From the NCBI RefSeq assembly GCF_000720425.1, contig NZ_JOAJ01000013.1:1-64000 (forward strand): 64,000 nt of DNA, in the 5' to 3' direction. Shown piece by piece: positions 47,276 through 56,131 of the stretch (positions are counted from its first letter, which is position 1; every line of letters begins with the position of its first letter). A model generated the notes under the pieces. The model ran no database searches. It saw only the letters and a program-made list of their open reading frames with translations, and was not told the DNA's origin. Source of the DNA: Nocardia rhamnosiphila NBRC 108938. GTDB lineage: Bacteria; Actinomycetota; Actinomycetes; Mycobacteriales; Mycobacteriaceae. The position numbers and the translations under genes are program-made.

Positions 47276-48331
47276 TCAGAACTGGATACGCAGGTGGTCG
47301 GTGACCGGGCGGGCCTGGCAGCCCAGGATGTACCCGTTCTCGATGTCCTCGGGATCCAGTATCTCGGCGTTCTCCATCTCGACCTTGCCCTCGAGCACCG
47401 TGCAGGCGCAGGACCCGCACTCGCCCTCCTGGCAGGAGTAGGGCACATCGAGGCCCTTGTCCAGCATGATGTCGACCAGGGTCTGTTTCCGCGGCCAGCT
47501 CAGGTTGTGCGTCTCACCGTCGAGCTCGACCTCCACGGTCGCCGCGTCCGCGGCCTCCTCCTCGGAGATCTCGGCCGGGGCGGTTTCGGCGAACGGGTCA
47601 CCGGCGAGTGAGTTGAAGATTTCGGCGTGGGTGCGGTTGCGCGGTACCCCGAGCTGGGTGAGAGCGTCGTGCACCCCGTCCATGAAGGGCCGCGGACCGC
47701 ACATGAAGGCCGCGTACTCGGTGTAGGGCCGCAGCAGTTCGGACAGCGCGGTCACGGTCGGCAGGCCCTGCAGGGTCTCCAGCCAGTGCACCACCACCAG
47801 CCGCTGCGGGTTCTTCTCGGCCAGTTCGCGCAGTTCGGAGGCGAAGATCACCGATTCGGCGTCGCGGTTGGCGTAGAACAGCACGATCTTGCCGCTGCCG
47901 CGCGCCAGCGCGGATTTGAGAATGGACATCACCGGGGTGATACCGCTGCCCGCCGCGCACAGCAGCAGATCCTCGTCGAGGTCCTTCGGAGTGAACACCC
48001 CGGACGGCGGCAACACCTCGAGTTGGTCACCCGGCTTGATGTTGTCGCAGAGCCAGTTGGAGCCGTACCCGTCGCTGGTGCGTTTCACCGTGACCTTGGG
48101 TAGGTCGTCGGTGAAGGGCGAACTCGCCAGCGAATAGCAGCGCGCCACCGATCCGGTGCGGTCGCTGGGGATACGCAGGGTGAGGAACTGGCCGGGCTGG
48201 TACGCGAACTTCTCCCGCGCCTGCTCGGGGACCTCGAAGACCAGCGAGCTCGCGTCGGTGGTTTCCGCGATGACCTGAGCGACCCGCAATACGACGGATC
48301 GCGAGCCATGGGGCACTTCGACGGTGGTCAT
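47276..48331 (-). CDS. kshB: 3-ketosteroid 9-alpha-hydroxylase reductase component (KshB type)
   Basis: 351 residues. Reductase of a two-component Rieske oxygenase; transfers electrons from NADH through FAD and a 2Fe-2S cluster. FAD site RCYSLASSPF (from R64), NAD site LLCAAGSGITPVMSILKSAL, C-terminal plant-type ferredoxin with C300, C305, C308 and C338 (SCQEGECGSCACTVLEG). The sequence closely follows mycobacterial KshB as I remember it (VARCYSL, DGYGSNWLCD, VHWLETLQGLP). A KstR-type operator lies 52 bp upstream, supporting a steroid-catabolic role. The oxygenase kshA is not in the window. Confidence 0.9.
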   Translation of the reverse strand: MTTVEVPHGSRSVVLRVAQVIAETTDASSLVFEVPEQAREKFAYQPGQFLTLRIPSDRTGSVARCYSLASSPFTDDLPKVTVKRTSDGYGSNWLCDNIKPGDQLEVLPPSGVFTPKDLDEDLLLCAAGSGITPVMSILKSALARGSGKIVLFYANRDAESVIFASELRELAEKNPQRLVVVHWLETLQGLPTVTALSELLRPYTEYAAFMCGPRPFMDGVHDALTQLGVPRNRTHAEIFNSLAGDPFAETAPAEISEEEAADAATVEVELDGETHNLSWPRKQTLVDIMLDKGLDVPYSCQEGECGSCACTVLEGKVEMENAEILDPEDIENGYILGCQARPVTDHLRIQF

Positions 48332-48382
48332 CTCGTCCTCTCGAAACACTGGTTGCCGGTGGCTCCGAGCCTACGGCAAAAC

Positions 48383-48396
48383 TAGAACGTGTTCCA
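48383..48396 (-). promoter_or_regulatory. KstR-type operator of kshB
   Basis: TAGAACGTGTTCCA fits the KstR consensus TNNAACNNGTTNNA at every fixed position. It lies between the TetR stop and the kshB start. Confidence 0.7.
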
Positions 48397-48399
48397 ATT

Positions 48400-49050
48400 T
48401 TAGCCTATGCCGGCGGATTGTTGGCGGACGAGCTGACCCTCCAGGCCGGAGACCAGGACGCCCACGCCGAAATCGTAGGAATACTTGCCGCGCAGATCGG
48501 GCAGATATTCCATTGCGCGGGCCACTCGTTCCGGCATCACCACATCGGGCGGGGTGTCGAGGTTGCGCGGATTCACCCGGCGGCGGCCGAACAGGTAGGT
48601 GTGGATGGTGGCGTAACCGGCCAGGACATTGCGGTCGTCGAACCCGGCCTCGTAGAGGATTTCCATGATCCCGGCGATCAGGTCGAGCTGTTTCCCGAGC
48701 ATCTGCTCGATGAGGACATCGCCCAGCCCGGGGTGCCGGCGCAGCCGTTCGTCGATCTGGGCGAGCAGATCGACCAGGCGGTCCTGCCAGGGACCCGAGT
48801 CGGGCGGCGGTTTGCGCACCCCGGCGAGCGCCGCGCTGGCCACCAGGTCCAGTAGCTCGCGCTTGTCGGCGACGTAGTAGTACGGCGCCATGGGGGAGAC
48901 GCCGAGCTCCCGGGAGAGTCGCCGCATGGACAACTTCTCCACCCCATCGGCGCGTACCACCCGAAGTGCCGCTTCGACGATCTCGGTCTCCGAGAGGGTG
49001 CTGCCGTTACCGCCCCCACCCCCGCTCGTCTGCATTCGCACGACTCCCAT
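48400..49050 (-). CDS. TetR-family transcriptional regulator
   Basis: 216 residues from ATG 49050 (a GTG two codons earlier also possible). The DNA-binding domain reads TEIVEAALRVVRADGVEKLS then MRRLSRELGVSPMAPYYYVA and DKRELLDLVASA, with a TetR_C-like ligand domain behind. It is divergent from mftA with 275 bp between, where mycofactocin clusters usually carry MftR. However, its recognition helix does not resemble MftR as I recall it, so I call it only TetR. It could instead regulate kshB, 68 bp downstream. Confidence 0.93.
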   Translation of the reverse strand: MGVVRMQTSGGGGGNGSTLSETEIVEAALRVVRADGVEKLSMRRLSRELGVSPMAPYYYVADKRELLDLVASAALAGVRKPPPDSGPWQDRLVDLLAQIDERLRRHPGLGDVLIEQMLGKQLDLIAGIMEILYEAGFDDRNVLAGYATIHTYLFGRRRVNPRNLDTPPDVVMPERVARAMEYLPDLRGKYSYDFGVGVLVSGLEGQLVRQQSAGIG

Positions 49051-49189
49051 TGCCACCTCTACACGTCGAGCGGCATCCGCTCGTCACGTTCTGTTCAGCT
49101 GCTCTGCCCCCGCAGTCTAAAGGTCGCGTTTCGGCGTGAGCGTGGACATTACCCGAAAACTGTTCCATTTTGTCAGTGGATGACGTTAT

Positions 49190-49209
49190 GGTGTGACCGT
49201 GGTCGCACC
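49190..49209. promoter_or_regulatory. Imperfect palindrome upstream of mftA
   Basis: GGTGTGACC-GT-GGTCGCACC, 9-bp arms with one mismatch, midway between the divergent TetR and mftA genes. A candidate TetR operator. Confidence 0.35.
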
Positions 49210-49325
49210 GGGCGACCGCGGCGCCGGCACTGTGCCGGGGCCCACCGGCGGTACCCCAGCGGCGCCGCGGCGGGCGGGTCACCACGGCATCGAGCCGGCG
49301 CAGGCACCAATCTGTGGAGGTAGCC

Positions 49326-49475
49326 ATGGCGGACAACCGCTCCTTCGGACCGGCCGAAACCGATCACCGCGGCCCGATCGCAACCGTCGAGACCGAGGCG
49401 GCCGGCACTGCGCCCGTGATCGAGGAATCGCTGATCGAAGAGGTGTCCATCGACGGTATGTGCGGCGTCTACTGA
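49326..49475 (+). CDS. mftA: Mycofactocin precursor peptide
   Basis: 49 residues behind TGTGGAGG. The C-terminus IEEVSIDGMCGVY is the invariant mycofactocin core, ending in the Val-Tyr pair that MftC decarboxylates and crosslinks and that forms the redox cofactor. The leader is variable and acidic. It is followed 16 bp later by the gene for the fused recognition protein and maturase, so the two should be translated together. Confidence 0.97.
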   Translation: MADNRSFGPAETDHRGPIATVETEAAGTAPVIEESLIEEVSIDGMCGVY

Positions 49476-49491
49476 TCGGCGGGAGCCAACC

Positions 49492-50997
49492 ATGCTCGAT
49501 CTGGAAAACCGCTGGCAGTTGCATCCCCGGGTGGCGCTGCGGCCGGAACCCTTCGGTGCGCTGCTCTACCACTTCGGGACCCGCAAACTGTCGTTCCTGA
49601 AGAATCCGCGGATCGTCGAGATCGTGCGTTCCCTGCCCGGGCACGCCTCGGCCCGGGCGGCCGTCCGGGCCGCCGGGATCGAGGACGCGGCCGCCGCCCC
49701 CTACCTGCGGGCGCTGACCGAGCTGGCCGATTCGCAGATGATCGAGCGCGCGCCGGAAACGGCGGCGCTCAGCGAGCCCGCACCCTTCACCGGGGTGGGA
49801 CCGGCCGATCCGGCGGTTCGGCTGGTCGACCGTTTCGAATCGGGCCTGGCGGCTCCGATTTGCCTCACCTGGGAACTCACCTACGCGTGCAATCTCTCGT
49901 GCGTGCACTGTCTGTCCTCGTCGGGCAGACGCGATCCCGGTGAACTCAGCACCGAACAGTGCAAGGCGCTGATCGACGAATTCCAGCGGATGCAGGTGTT
50001 CTACGTGAACATCGGCGGGGGTGAACCCACCGTGCGTCCGGATTTCTGGGAACTGGTCGATTACGCGACCTCGCATCAGGTCGGGGTGAAGTTCTCCACG
50101 AACGGGGTACGGATTACCCCGGAGGTCGCACAGCGGCTCGCCGCCAGCGATTATGTCGACGTCCAGATCTCGCTGGACGGTGCCGATGCCGAGGTGAACG
50201 ACGCGGTCCGTGGGGCGGGTAGCTACGCCACGGCGATCCGGGCGCTGGAGAATCTCGCGAACGCCGGATTCCGGGACGCGAAATTATCCGTGGTGGCGAC
50301 CCGGCACAATATCGACCAACTCGACCAGTTCAAGGAGATCGCGGACCGCTACGGCGCCACCCTGCGGCTCACCCGGCTCCGGCCGTCGGGTCGCGGCGCG
50401 GACGTCTGGGACGAACTGCATCCGCTTCCCGAACAGCAGCGCACGCTCTACGACTGGCTGGTCCGCAACGGCGACGGGGTGCTCACCGGAGATTCGTTCT
50501 TCCACCTCTCCGCCTACGGTCAGGCGCTGCCGGGACTGAACCTGTGCGGGGCCGGCCGGGTGGTGTGCCTGGTCGATCCGCTGGGTGACGTCTACGCCTG
50601 CCCGTTCGCCATCCACGAGAAATTCCATGCCGGAAACGTGGTCACCGACGGCGGTTTCGCCACGGTGTGGCGGGAATCGGCGCTGTTCGAGGAACTGCGG
50701 GAACCCAGCGGCGGCGGAGCCTGCGCGTCCTGCGCGCACTACGACTCCTGCCGTGGCGGGTGTATGGCGGCGAAGTTCTTCACCGGACTGCCCGCCGACG
50801 GCCCGGATCCGGAATGCGTGCAGGGCTACGGGGAAGCGGCACTGGCCGCCACCGGGCGGGTGATCCCGCGTCCGGCGGTGGACCATTCGCGTAAGAGTGC
50901 CCCGCGCCGTTCGCGCTCCGGGGGTCCGGTTCCGCTGACGCTGTTGCCGCCGGCGCGGCGTCCGGAACGCGCGTGCGATGAGAGTCCGCTCGTGTGA
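49492..50997 (+). CDS. mftBC: Fused mycofactocin recognition protein MftB and radical SAM maturase MftC
   Basis: 501 residues in one uninterrupted frame. Residues 1-90 are MftB, a winged-helix peptide-recognition (RRE) protein: RWQLHPRVALRPEPFGALLY and HFGTRKLSFLKNPRIVEIVR. A linker of about 20 residues leads at ~108 into MftC: ICLTWELTYACNLSCVHCLS with cluster cysteines C133, C137 and C140, NIGGGEPTVRPDF, and SPASM cysteines C352, C359, C370, C411, C414, C420, C424 and C442. A basic C-terminal tail of ~45 residues (RKSAPRRSRSGG and on) goes beyond usual MftC. In known clusters the two are separate genes. MftC decarboxylates and cyclises the MftA C-terminus. Confidence 0.95.
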   Translation: MLDLENRWQLHPRVALRPEPFGALLYHFGTRKLSFLKNPRIVEIVRSLPGHASARAAVRAAGIEDAAAAPYLRALTELADSQMIERAPETAALSEPAPFTGVGPADPAVRLVDRFESGLAAPICLTWELTYACNLSCVHCLSSSGRRDPGELSTEQCKALIDEFQRMQVFYVNIGGGEPTVRPDFWELVDYATSHQVGVKFSTNGVRITPEVAQRLAASDYVDVQISLDGADAEVNDAVRGAGSYATAIRALENLANAGFRDAKLSVVATRHNIDQLDQFKEIADRYGATLRLTRLRPSGRGADVWDELHPLPEQQRTLYDWLVRNGDGVLTGDSFFHLSAYGQALPGLNLCGAGRVVCLVDPLGDVYACPFAIHEKFHAGNVVTDGGFATVWRESALFEELREPSGGGACASCAHYDSCRGGCMAAKFFTGLPADGPDPECVQGYGEAALAATGRVIPRPAVDHSRKSAPRRSRSGGPVPLTLLPPARRPERACDESPLV

Positions 50998-51011
50998 GCA
51001 CCTTCCGGGGA

Positions 51012-51057
51012 GCCACCCGGAGCGACGATAGCCAGACCGTTGCTCCGGGTGGCTTTT
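51012..51057 (+). terminator. Terminator after mftBC
   Basis: A 12-bp perfect stem (GCCACCCGGAGC / GCTCCGGGTGGC) with an 18-nt loop, directly followed by TTTTC. A canonical intrinsic terminator separating mftA-mftBC from mftF. Confidence 0.88.
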
Positions 51058-51190
51058 CATACCCGTGCTACTACGGTGGTGATCTATTTCATGCCCGAAC
51101 TCCCGGTGATTCCGGGAATTTCTCCGGCTCGAAACACTTTTTCCCGGACTGCTGATGTCTTGTATCGAATCGGCAGTTACCATCCGTGGA

Positions 51191-52591
51191 ATGCGCAATG
51201 ATCGCCTGCCCGACGGATTCGGGGTGCGGATCGACCCACGGGTACGCGCATACTCGGGGGGTCGAATCCTTATCGGAGGTTCACCTGCCCGGTTGCTGCG
51301 CCTGGCTCCCGAGGCCGCCGAAATGATCGGCGACGGCTATCTCGAGGTGAACAGTCCGCAATCGGCAGTGGTTGCCAGACGGCTACTGGATTCCGGGGTG
51401 GCCAATCCCCGGCCGCGGCTGCTGCCGTCGCCGGAGGACGTGACGATCATCGTCCCGCTGCACAACAATCCCGGCGGACTGGACCGGCTGCTGGCCGCGC
51501 TGCGCGGGCATACGGTGATCGTGGTCGACGACGGTTCCGACGACGAGGTACGGATCGCCGATGAGCACACCGGCCGGTGCCGGGTGAAAGTGCTGCGGCA
51601 CGAACGGCGCCGCGGTCCGGCCGCGGCCCGTAACACCGGCCTGCGGGCGGCGACGACCCAGTTCGTGGCCTTCCTCGACTCGGACGTGGTACCGCGCAGC
51701 GGCTGGCTCGAAGTGATGCTCGGGCATTTCAGCGACCCCCAGGTCGCCCTGGTCGCGCCGCGGATCGTGGCGCTGGATCCGGAGACCAATACGCTGGCGC
51801 GCTACGAGCACGCCCGCTCCTCGCTGGACCTGGGCCGCCGCGAATCGGCGGTGCAATCGCGCGGAGTGGTGTCCTATGTGCCCAGCGCGGCGCTGCTGGT
51901 GCGCCGCTCGGTGCTGGAGGCCGAGGGCGGTTTCGACGAGACCATGCAGGTCGCCGAGGATGTGGACCTGTGCTGGCGCCTCGAACGCTCGGGCTGGCGG
52001 GCCCGCTACGAACCGGCCGCACATGTGGCCCACGACCACCGGGTGTCGTTCCGGGACTGGTTCCGCCGCAAGATGTTCTACGGCACCGGCGCCGCCCCCC
52101 TCAGCGACCGGCACGCGGGAATGGTGTCGCCGCTACAGGTACCGAAATGGACCGCGGCGGCGGCTATGCTGCTGGCGACCCGGACTCGCTGGGGTGTGCT
52201 GGGCGCGGGACTCACGCTGCTGCTGCCGCTGCGCCGGTTGCGGCGCGCGTTCGCCGGCGTAGACAACCCGACCGGCGTCGCGGCGATCTACGTGGCACGC
52301 GGGTTCTTCGCCGGTCTGTGGCGGATCGCCTCGGCCATGTGCCGGCACTACTGGCCGATAACCCTGGCCGCCATGCTGTTCTCCCGCCGGATCAGACAGA
52401 TCGCATTGTCGCTGGCGGTGGCCGAGGGCGCCGTCGACTGGTACACCCATCGCGAGCCGGGCGGACTGGATCCGCTGCGCTATATCGCGTTCCGGCGGGT
52501 CGACGATATCGGTTACGGCACCGGCCTGTGGCTGGGCGCGCTCCGGGCGGGCAGCCCCGCCGCCCTCAAACCGACCGCCCCGCCCCAGTAG
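51191..52591 (+). CDS. mftF: Mycofactocin glycosyltransferase
   Basis: 466 residues from ATG 51191. Opens [20 protein letters not shown] and [19 protein letters not shown], the MftF N-terminus. The GT2 fold follows: [49 protein letters not shown] and the [13 protein letters not shown] catalytic stretch. C-terminal hydrophobic segments (~320-425) anchor it to the membrane. MftF adds a beta-1,4-glucan chain to mycofactocin. Its own promoter must lie in the ~130 bp after the terminator. mftG follows after 19 bp. Confidence 0.96.
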   Translation: MRNDRLPDGFGVRIDPRVRAYSGGRILIGGSPARLLRLAPEAAEMIGDGYLEVNSPQSAVVARRLLDSGVANPRPRLLPSPEDVTIIVPLHNNPGGLDRLLAALRGHTVIVVDDGSDDEVRIADEHTGRCRVKVLRHERRRGPAAARNTGLRAATTQFVAFLDSDVVPRSGWLEVMLGHFSDPQVALVAPRIVALDPETNTLARYEHARSSLDLGRRESAVQSRGVVSYVPSAALLVRRSVLEAEGGFDETMQVAEDVDLCWRLERSGWRARYEPAAHVAHDHRVSFRDWFRRKMFYGTGAAPLSDRHAGMVSPLQVPKWTAAAAMLLATRTRWGVLGAGLTLLLPLRRLRRAFAGVDNPTGVAAIYVARGFFAGLWRIASAMCRHYWPITLAAMLFSRRIRQIALSLAVAEGAVDWYTHREPGGLDPLRYIAFRRVDDIGYGTGLWLGALRAGSPAALKPTAPPQ

Positions 52592-52610
52592 TCCGAGCAG
52601 GTCACCCCGC

Positions 52611-54068
52611 ATGGCGCACACGCTGATCATCGGCGCCGGGACCGCCGGATGTGTACTGGCCGCCCGGCTCAGCGAGGATCCGGGACATACCGTGCGGGTG
52701 GTGGAGGCGGGTAGTCACTGGGCTTCGGCCGACGACTTCCCCCCGGAGCTCGCCGACAGTGCCGATCTGCCGCTCGGTGATCAGGCGGCCTGGCTGTGGC
52801 GGTATTCCGTAGCCCTGACGCCGGACCGGCCGGGAACCATCGTGCGCGGCCGCGGTATCGGCGGTTCGGGGTCGGTGAACGGGTCCTATTTCATCCGGGC
52901 CGCGGCACGGGATTTCGCGGCGTGGAGCGGGGAGGTGGGCACCCGCTCGTGGGACTTCGAGTCGGTGCTGCCCTATTTCCGTGCGCTGGAGAACGATCAC
53001 GACTACGGGGATCACCCCGGCCACGGCCGGGCGGGGCCGGTCCCGGTACGCCGGACACGCACGCCCACCCCGCTGGTCGAGGAGTTCGGCGCGGCCTGCC
53101 GGGAACTCGGATTCGGTGAGGTGGCGGACTGGAACGCGCTGCCCGGCGGCCCCGAATCGGGTGTCGGCCCGGTGCCGTGCACGGTCGGGCCGCCCGACGG
53201 CTCCGGGCGGCGTCATCGGATAGGGCCCGCGCATTCCTATCTGCTGCCGGCGCTGTCGCGTCCCAATCTGACGGTGCAGGGGGAAACCCTGGTGACGCGG
53301 CTGCGTTTCCGCGCCGGCCGGGTGGTCGGCGCCGACTGCCTCCACAGCGGTGAACCGGAGACGATCCCGGCCGACCGGGTGGTGCTGTGCGCGGGCGCGA
53401 TCGAATCGGCGGCGCTGCTGCTGCGTTCCGGTATCGGGCCGGCCGCCGAGTCGACGGCGCTGGGTATCCCGGTGGTCGTCGACGCACCTGTCGGGCGATG
53501 GCTCACCGATCATCCCGAAATCGGGATCGATTACCGGCATCCGGCGCCCGCGGGCCGGTCCGTCCCGCTGGAATATGTCCTGGAGTTCGACGATATCGAG
53601 ATCCGTCCCTACACGGTCGCGTTCACACCGGGGGTGTACCGGATGGGTGTGACCCTGATGCGGCCCACCAGTTCGGGCAGCATCGCGCTGAGCGCGGCCG
53701 ATCCGCTGGCCGCGCCGCGGATCGAGCACGGCTACCTCGGGACCGGAATCGACCGGACCCGGTTGCGCAACGCGGTGGAACTCACCGGGCAGCTCTTCGG
53801 GGTCATGGCGGCCGAACCGGTGGGGTCCGCCGGCCCGGTTTCGGATCGGTGGCTGTACGACCGCCTCGGTACCTCACAGCATCTCGCGGGTACCTGCCGG
53901 ATGGGACGCGCCGACGATCCGCGGGCGGTGGTCGACGAGCGATTCCGGGTGCACGGGGTGGACGGGCTGTCGGTGGTGGATCTCTCTGTGGTGCCGGTAC
54001 CGCTGAGCCGAGGTCCGCAGGCGACCGTGGTGTTGCTGGCGGAACGGGCCACCGCCGAGCTGCGCTGA
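52611..54068 (+). CDS. mftG: Mycofactocin-associated GMC oxidoreductase
   Basis: 485 residues of the glucose-methanol-choline oxidoreductase family. FAD fold TLIIGAGTAGCVLAARLSED, GMC signature GRGIGGSGSVNGSYFIRA, a second signature VVLCAGAIESAALLLRSGIG, and the active-site C-terminus GTCRMGRADDPRAVVDERFR and HGVDGLSVVDLSVVP. MftG is proposed to reoxidise mycofactocinol and link it to the respiratory chain. The order mftF-mftG is normal. Confidence 0.95.
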   Translation: MAHTLIIGAGTAGCVLAARLSEDPGHTVRVVEAGSHWASADDFPPELADSADLPLGDQAAWLWRYSVALTPDRPGTIVRGRGIGGSGSVNGSYFIRAAARDFAAWSGEVGTRSWDFESVLPYFRALENDHDYGDHPGHGRAGPVPVRRTRTPTPLVEEFGAACRELGFGEVADWNALPGGPESGVGPVPCTVGPPDGSGRRHRIGPAHSYLLPALSRPNLTVQGETLVTRLRFRAGRVVGADCLHSGEPETIPADRVVLCAGAIESAALLLRSGIGPAAESTALGIPVVVDAPVGRWLTDHPEIGIDYRHPAPAGRSVPLEYVLEFDDIEIRPYTVAFTPGVYRMGVTLMRPTSSGSIALSAADPLAAPRIEHGYLGTGIDRTRLRNAVELTGQLFGVMAAEPVGSAGPVSDRWLYDRLGTSQHLAGTCRMGRADDPRAVVDERFRVHGVDGLSVVDLSVVPVPLSRGPQATVVLLAERATAELR

Positions 54069-54678
54069 ATCCCCCGGCCCATCGACCACCTGCCTATACG
54101 CTCCCGCAGCGCCTTTCGGACCATGGAGCAGTCGATGGTGCGCTAATCGGTGGCGAACTCGCTCGGCCGGGCTGCCCGGCGGCCCGCGAGGGCCCGAATC
54201 TCCCACTGGCGCGGCCGTGGCCGGTGCGGTACTTTCCACCGGTGCGATTCGCCGGTCGGTGATCAGGATCGGCCCCTGTGCGGAGATCCGGACACTGCCC
54301 GGCACCCGGGAGCGAATCGCCGCCACCGAGGTATAGCCGACCGCTATCGGTGTACCCCAACTGCCTGCGCCGGGCCAACCGGTGTGGTAGGTGAGCTGTA
54401 TCGGTCGGGGATACAGCTCACCGGGGTCGGCCCGTCGAAATATCAAGCGGCACCGTGCAATATTGCGTCTCCAATTTCGACACCCCGGGCCGATCTCCCG
54501 GGAATCGGACCGCGAGCTTGTACTCTGGTCCCTCGGGTGGCCCGCTGCGGCAACGTGATCCGGCCACCCGAGAATCCGCACCCGGCGCCGAACACCGGGG
54601 AAGGTACGGCGCCGGTGCGGAAGACTCAGCGAACTCCCCGCGACCCACAATTGTCGATTCCGATCAACCCGGGACCGG
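54069..54678. other. Spacer with hairpin and degenerate coding-like sequence
   Basis: 610 bp between convergent mftG and the ATPase gene. A 12-bp perfect hairpin (GGTGAGCTGTAT / ATACAGCTCACC, 54390-54422) could terminate the ATPase transcript. On the minus strand a 76-codon GTG frame (54648-54418, includes EYKLAVRFPGDRPGVSKLET) stops inside that hairpin. A second frame, shifted by one, runs on as ELYPRPIQLTYHTGWPGAGS. The two frames look like halves of one frameshifted protein, but I recognise no family. Confidence 0.35.
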
Positions 54679-56112
54679 TCAACTGCTCCAAGCGGACAAT
54701 ATGTCGTCCGGTTCCCAGACGAGGTCGGCATTGCACCGGGCCGTTCCGGACCGAGTCGCGATGACCAGGCCGGTTTTTCCGGGCTCGTAGTCCGGCATCT
54801 GCGCCATCGATTTGTGCAGGGCGGCCATATCGTGGTCGTCGAACGGGGTGTCCAGCCATTTGACAGATCCCGCGAAGTACACGTTCCGGGCGATGGGCCC
54901 GCGGTCCGCGCCGACCAGATCGATTTCGGGATCGAAACGCCGGTTCCACCAGCCACCAACGGTTTCCACCTCCGGCCAGGGAAGAGCACCGGAGAGTGCG
55001 GCGAGTTCCAGCGATTCCCGGATCAAGGGTTCGACTGCCCGGCCGCGCCAGGTCGACCAGCGTCGTTGGATCAGCCGGAACGCGCTCTGGTACCGCCCAC
55101 GGCGCGAAAGCTCCTGCGCGGACCGCAGAATCGCCAGATACAACCGGAGGTTGCTGTCGGCGACCCGGTACAGCGCCGGCTTGCCGGGGCGGGTGGACAG
55201 TGGCTCGTCGATGGCCAGGACCCGTTTGTCATCGGTGAGGCGCCGCAGAATCGGTGACAGACTTCCGGATGCGATCGCTCCGGCGCGGCCACCCGCGGTG
55301 GCGGCGATATTCGCATGGGTGCGGTCGCCACCGCCGACCGCTTCGAGTACGCGACGTGTTTGATCGGGGGACGGGAATTCGGCCAGAAGCGCGGATTCGG
55401 GCACGCTGAACAGTGGCGCTGCCGGGTCCGCGGATTCTTGTTCCAGGAAGTCGAGGGGGGCGGTACCGTGCGGCCAGCTGCGCAGAATTCCGGGCAGCCC
55501 CCCGGTGATGAGGTGGGCGTCCAGAGCGTCCGCCGCGTCCAGTCCGGTGGCGGCGGCGATTTCGGCCGGATCGAGCGGCCCCAGGGTGAGGTTGTCGGCG
55601 CGCCCGAAAAACGGCCGGTCATAGGCGGTGAGGCGTTCCATCATGTGCAGATCGCTGCCCAGGAGCAGCAGGAGCACCGGGCGGCGGGACAATAGTCGAT
55701 CCCAGGCGGTCTGGAGCACGCCGTCGAAGCTCGCGTCCTGCTCGGCCAGCCAGGGCAACTCGTCGATCACCACCACCGCCGGGCTCGACGGCAGCAACCC
55801 TGCCAGGATCCGGAACGCATCGGCCCATGAGCCCGCCAGCTCGGGAACGACTGCGGGGTCGGCGACCAGCGACGATTCTCGCAATTCGAGAAGGAAGGCA
55901 GCCAAGGATTCGGTCGGTGCGGCGCCCTTGGTGGCCATGAAATAGACGTACGGCAACCCTGCGCGGTCACAGAATTCCTGGACCAGCCGGGATTTGCCGA
56001 CCTGGCGTCGGCCCCGGATGGCGACCGCTGAACCGGCAGCCGATTCGGTGACACGGCGCAACCGGATATCGAGCGTCGCGAGCTCGTTCTGTCTACCGAC
56101 GAATCCGGACAC
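54679..56112 (-). CDS. ATPase with DUF234-like nuclease C-terminus
   Basis: 477 residues from GTG 56112 with GGAGAGG upstream. N-terminal P-loop ATPase of the archaeal-ATPase/STAND type: Walker A GRRQVGKSRLVQEF, Walker B VVVIDELPWLAEQD, sensor LLLGSDLHMMERL. A winged-helix region follows at about 250-330. The C-terminal region has PEIDLVGADRG...FAGSVKW, a good match to the E-x-D...x-V-K core of PD-(D/E)XK nucleases, as in DUF234. Mostly found in archaea and some bacteria, role unknown. Three copies of an 11-bp sequence sit just upstream. A longer start at 56184 would place those repeats inside the gene. Confidence 0.88.
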   Translation of the reverse strand: MSGFVGRQNELATLDIRLRRVTESAAGSAVAIRGRRQVGKSRLVQEFCDRAGLPYVYFMATKGAAPTESLAAFLLELRESSLVADPAVVPELAGSWADAFRILAGLLPSSPAVVVIDELPWLAEQDASFDGVLQTAWDRLLSRRPVLLLLLGSDLHMMERLTAYDRPFFGRADNLTLGPLDPAEIAAATGLDAADALDAHLITGGLPGILRSWPHGTAPLDFLEQESADPAAPLFSVPESALLAEFPSPDQTRRVLEAVGGGDRTHANIAATAGGRAGAIASGSLSPILRRLTDDKRVLAIDEPLSTRPGKPALYRVADSNLRLYLAILRSAQELSRRGRYQSAFRLIQRRWSTWRGRAVEPLIRESLELAALSGALPWPEVETVGGWWNRRFDPEIDLVGADRGPIARNVYFAGSVKWLDTPFDDHDMAALHKSMAQMPDYEPGKTGLVIATRSGTARCNADLVWEPDDILSAWSS

Positions 56113-56131
56113 CCGCGCCACCTCTCCGGGA

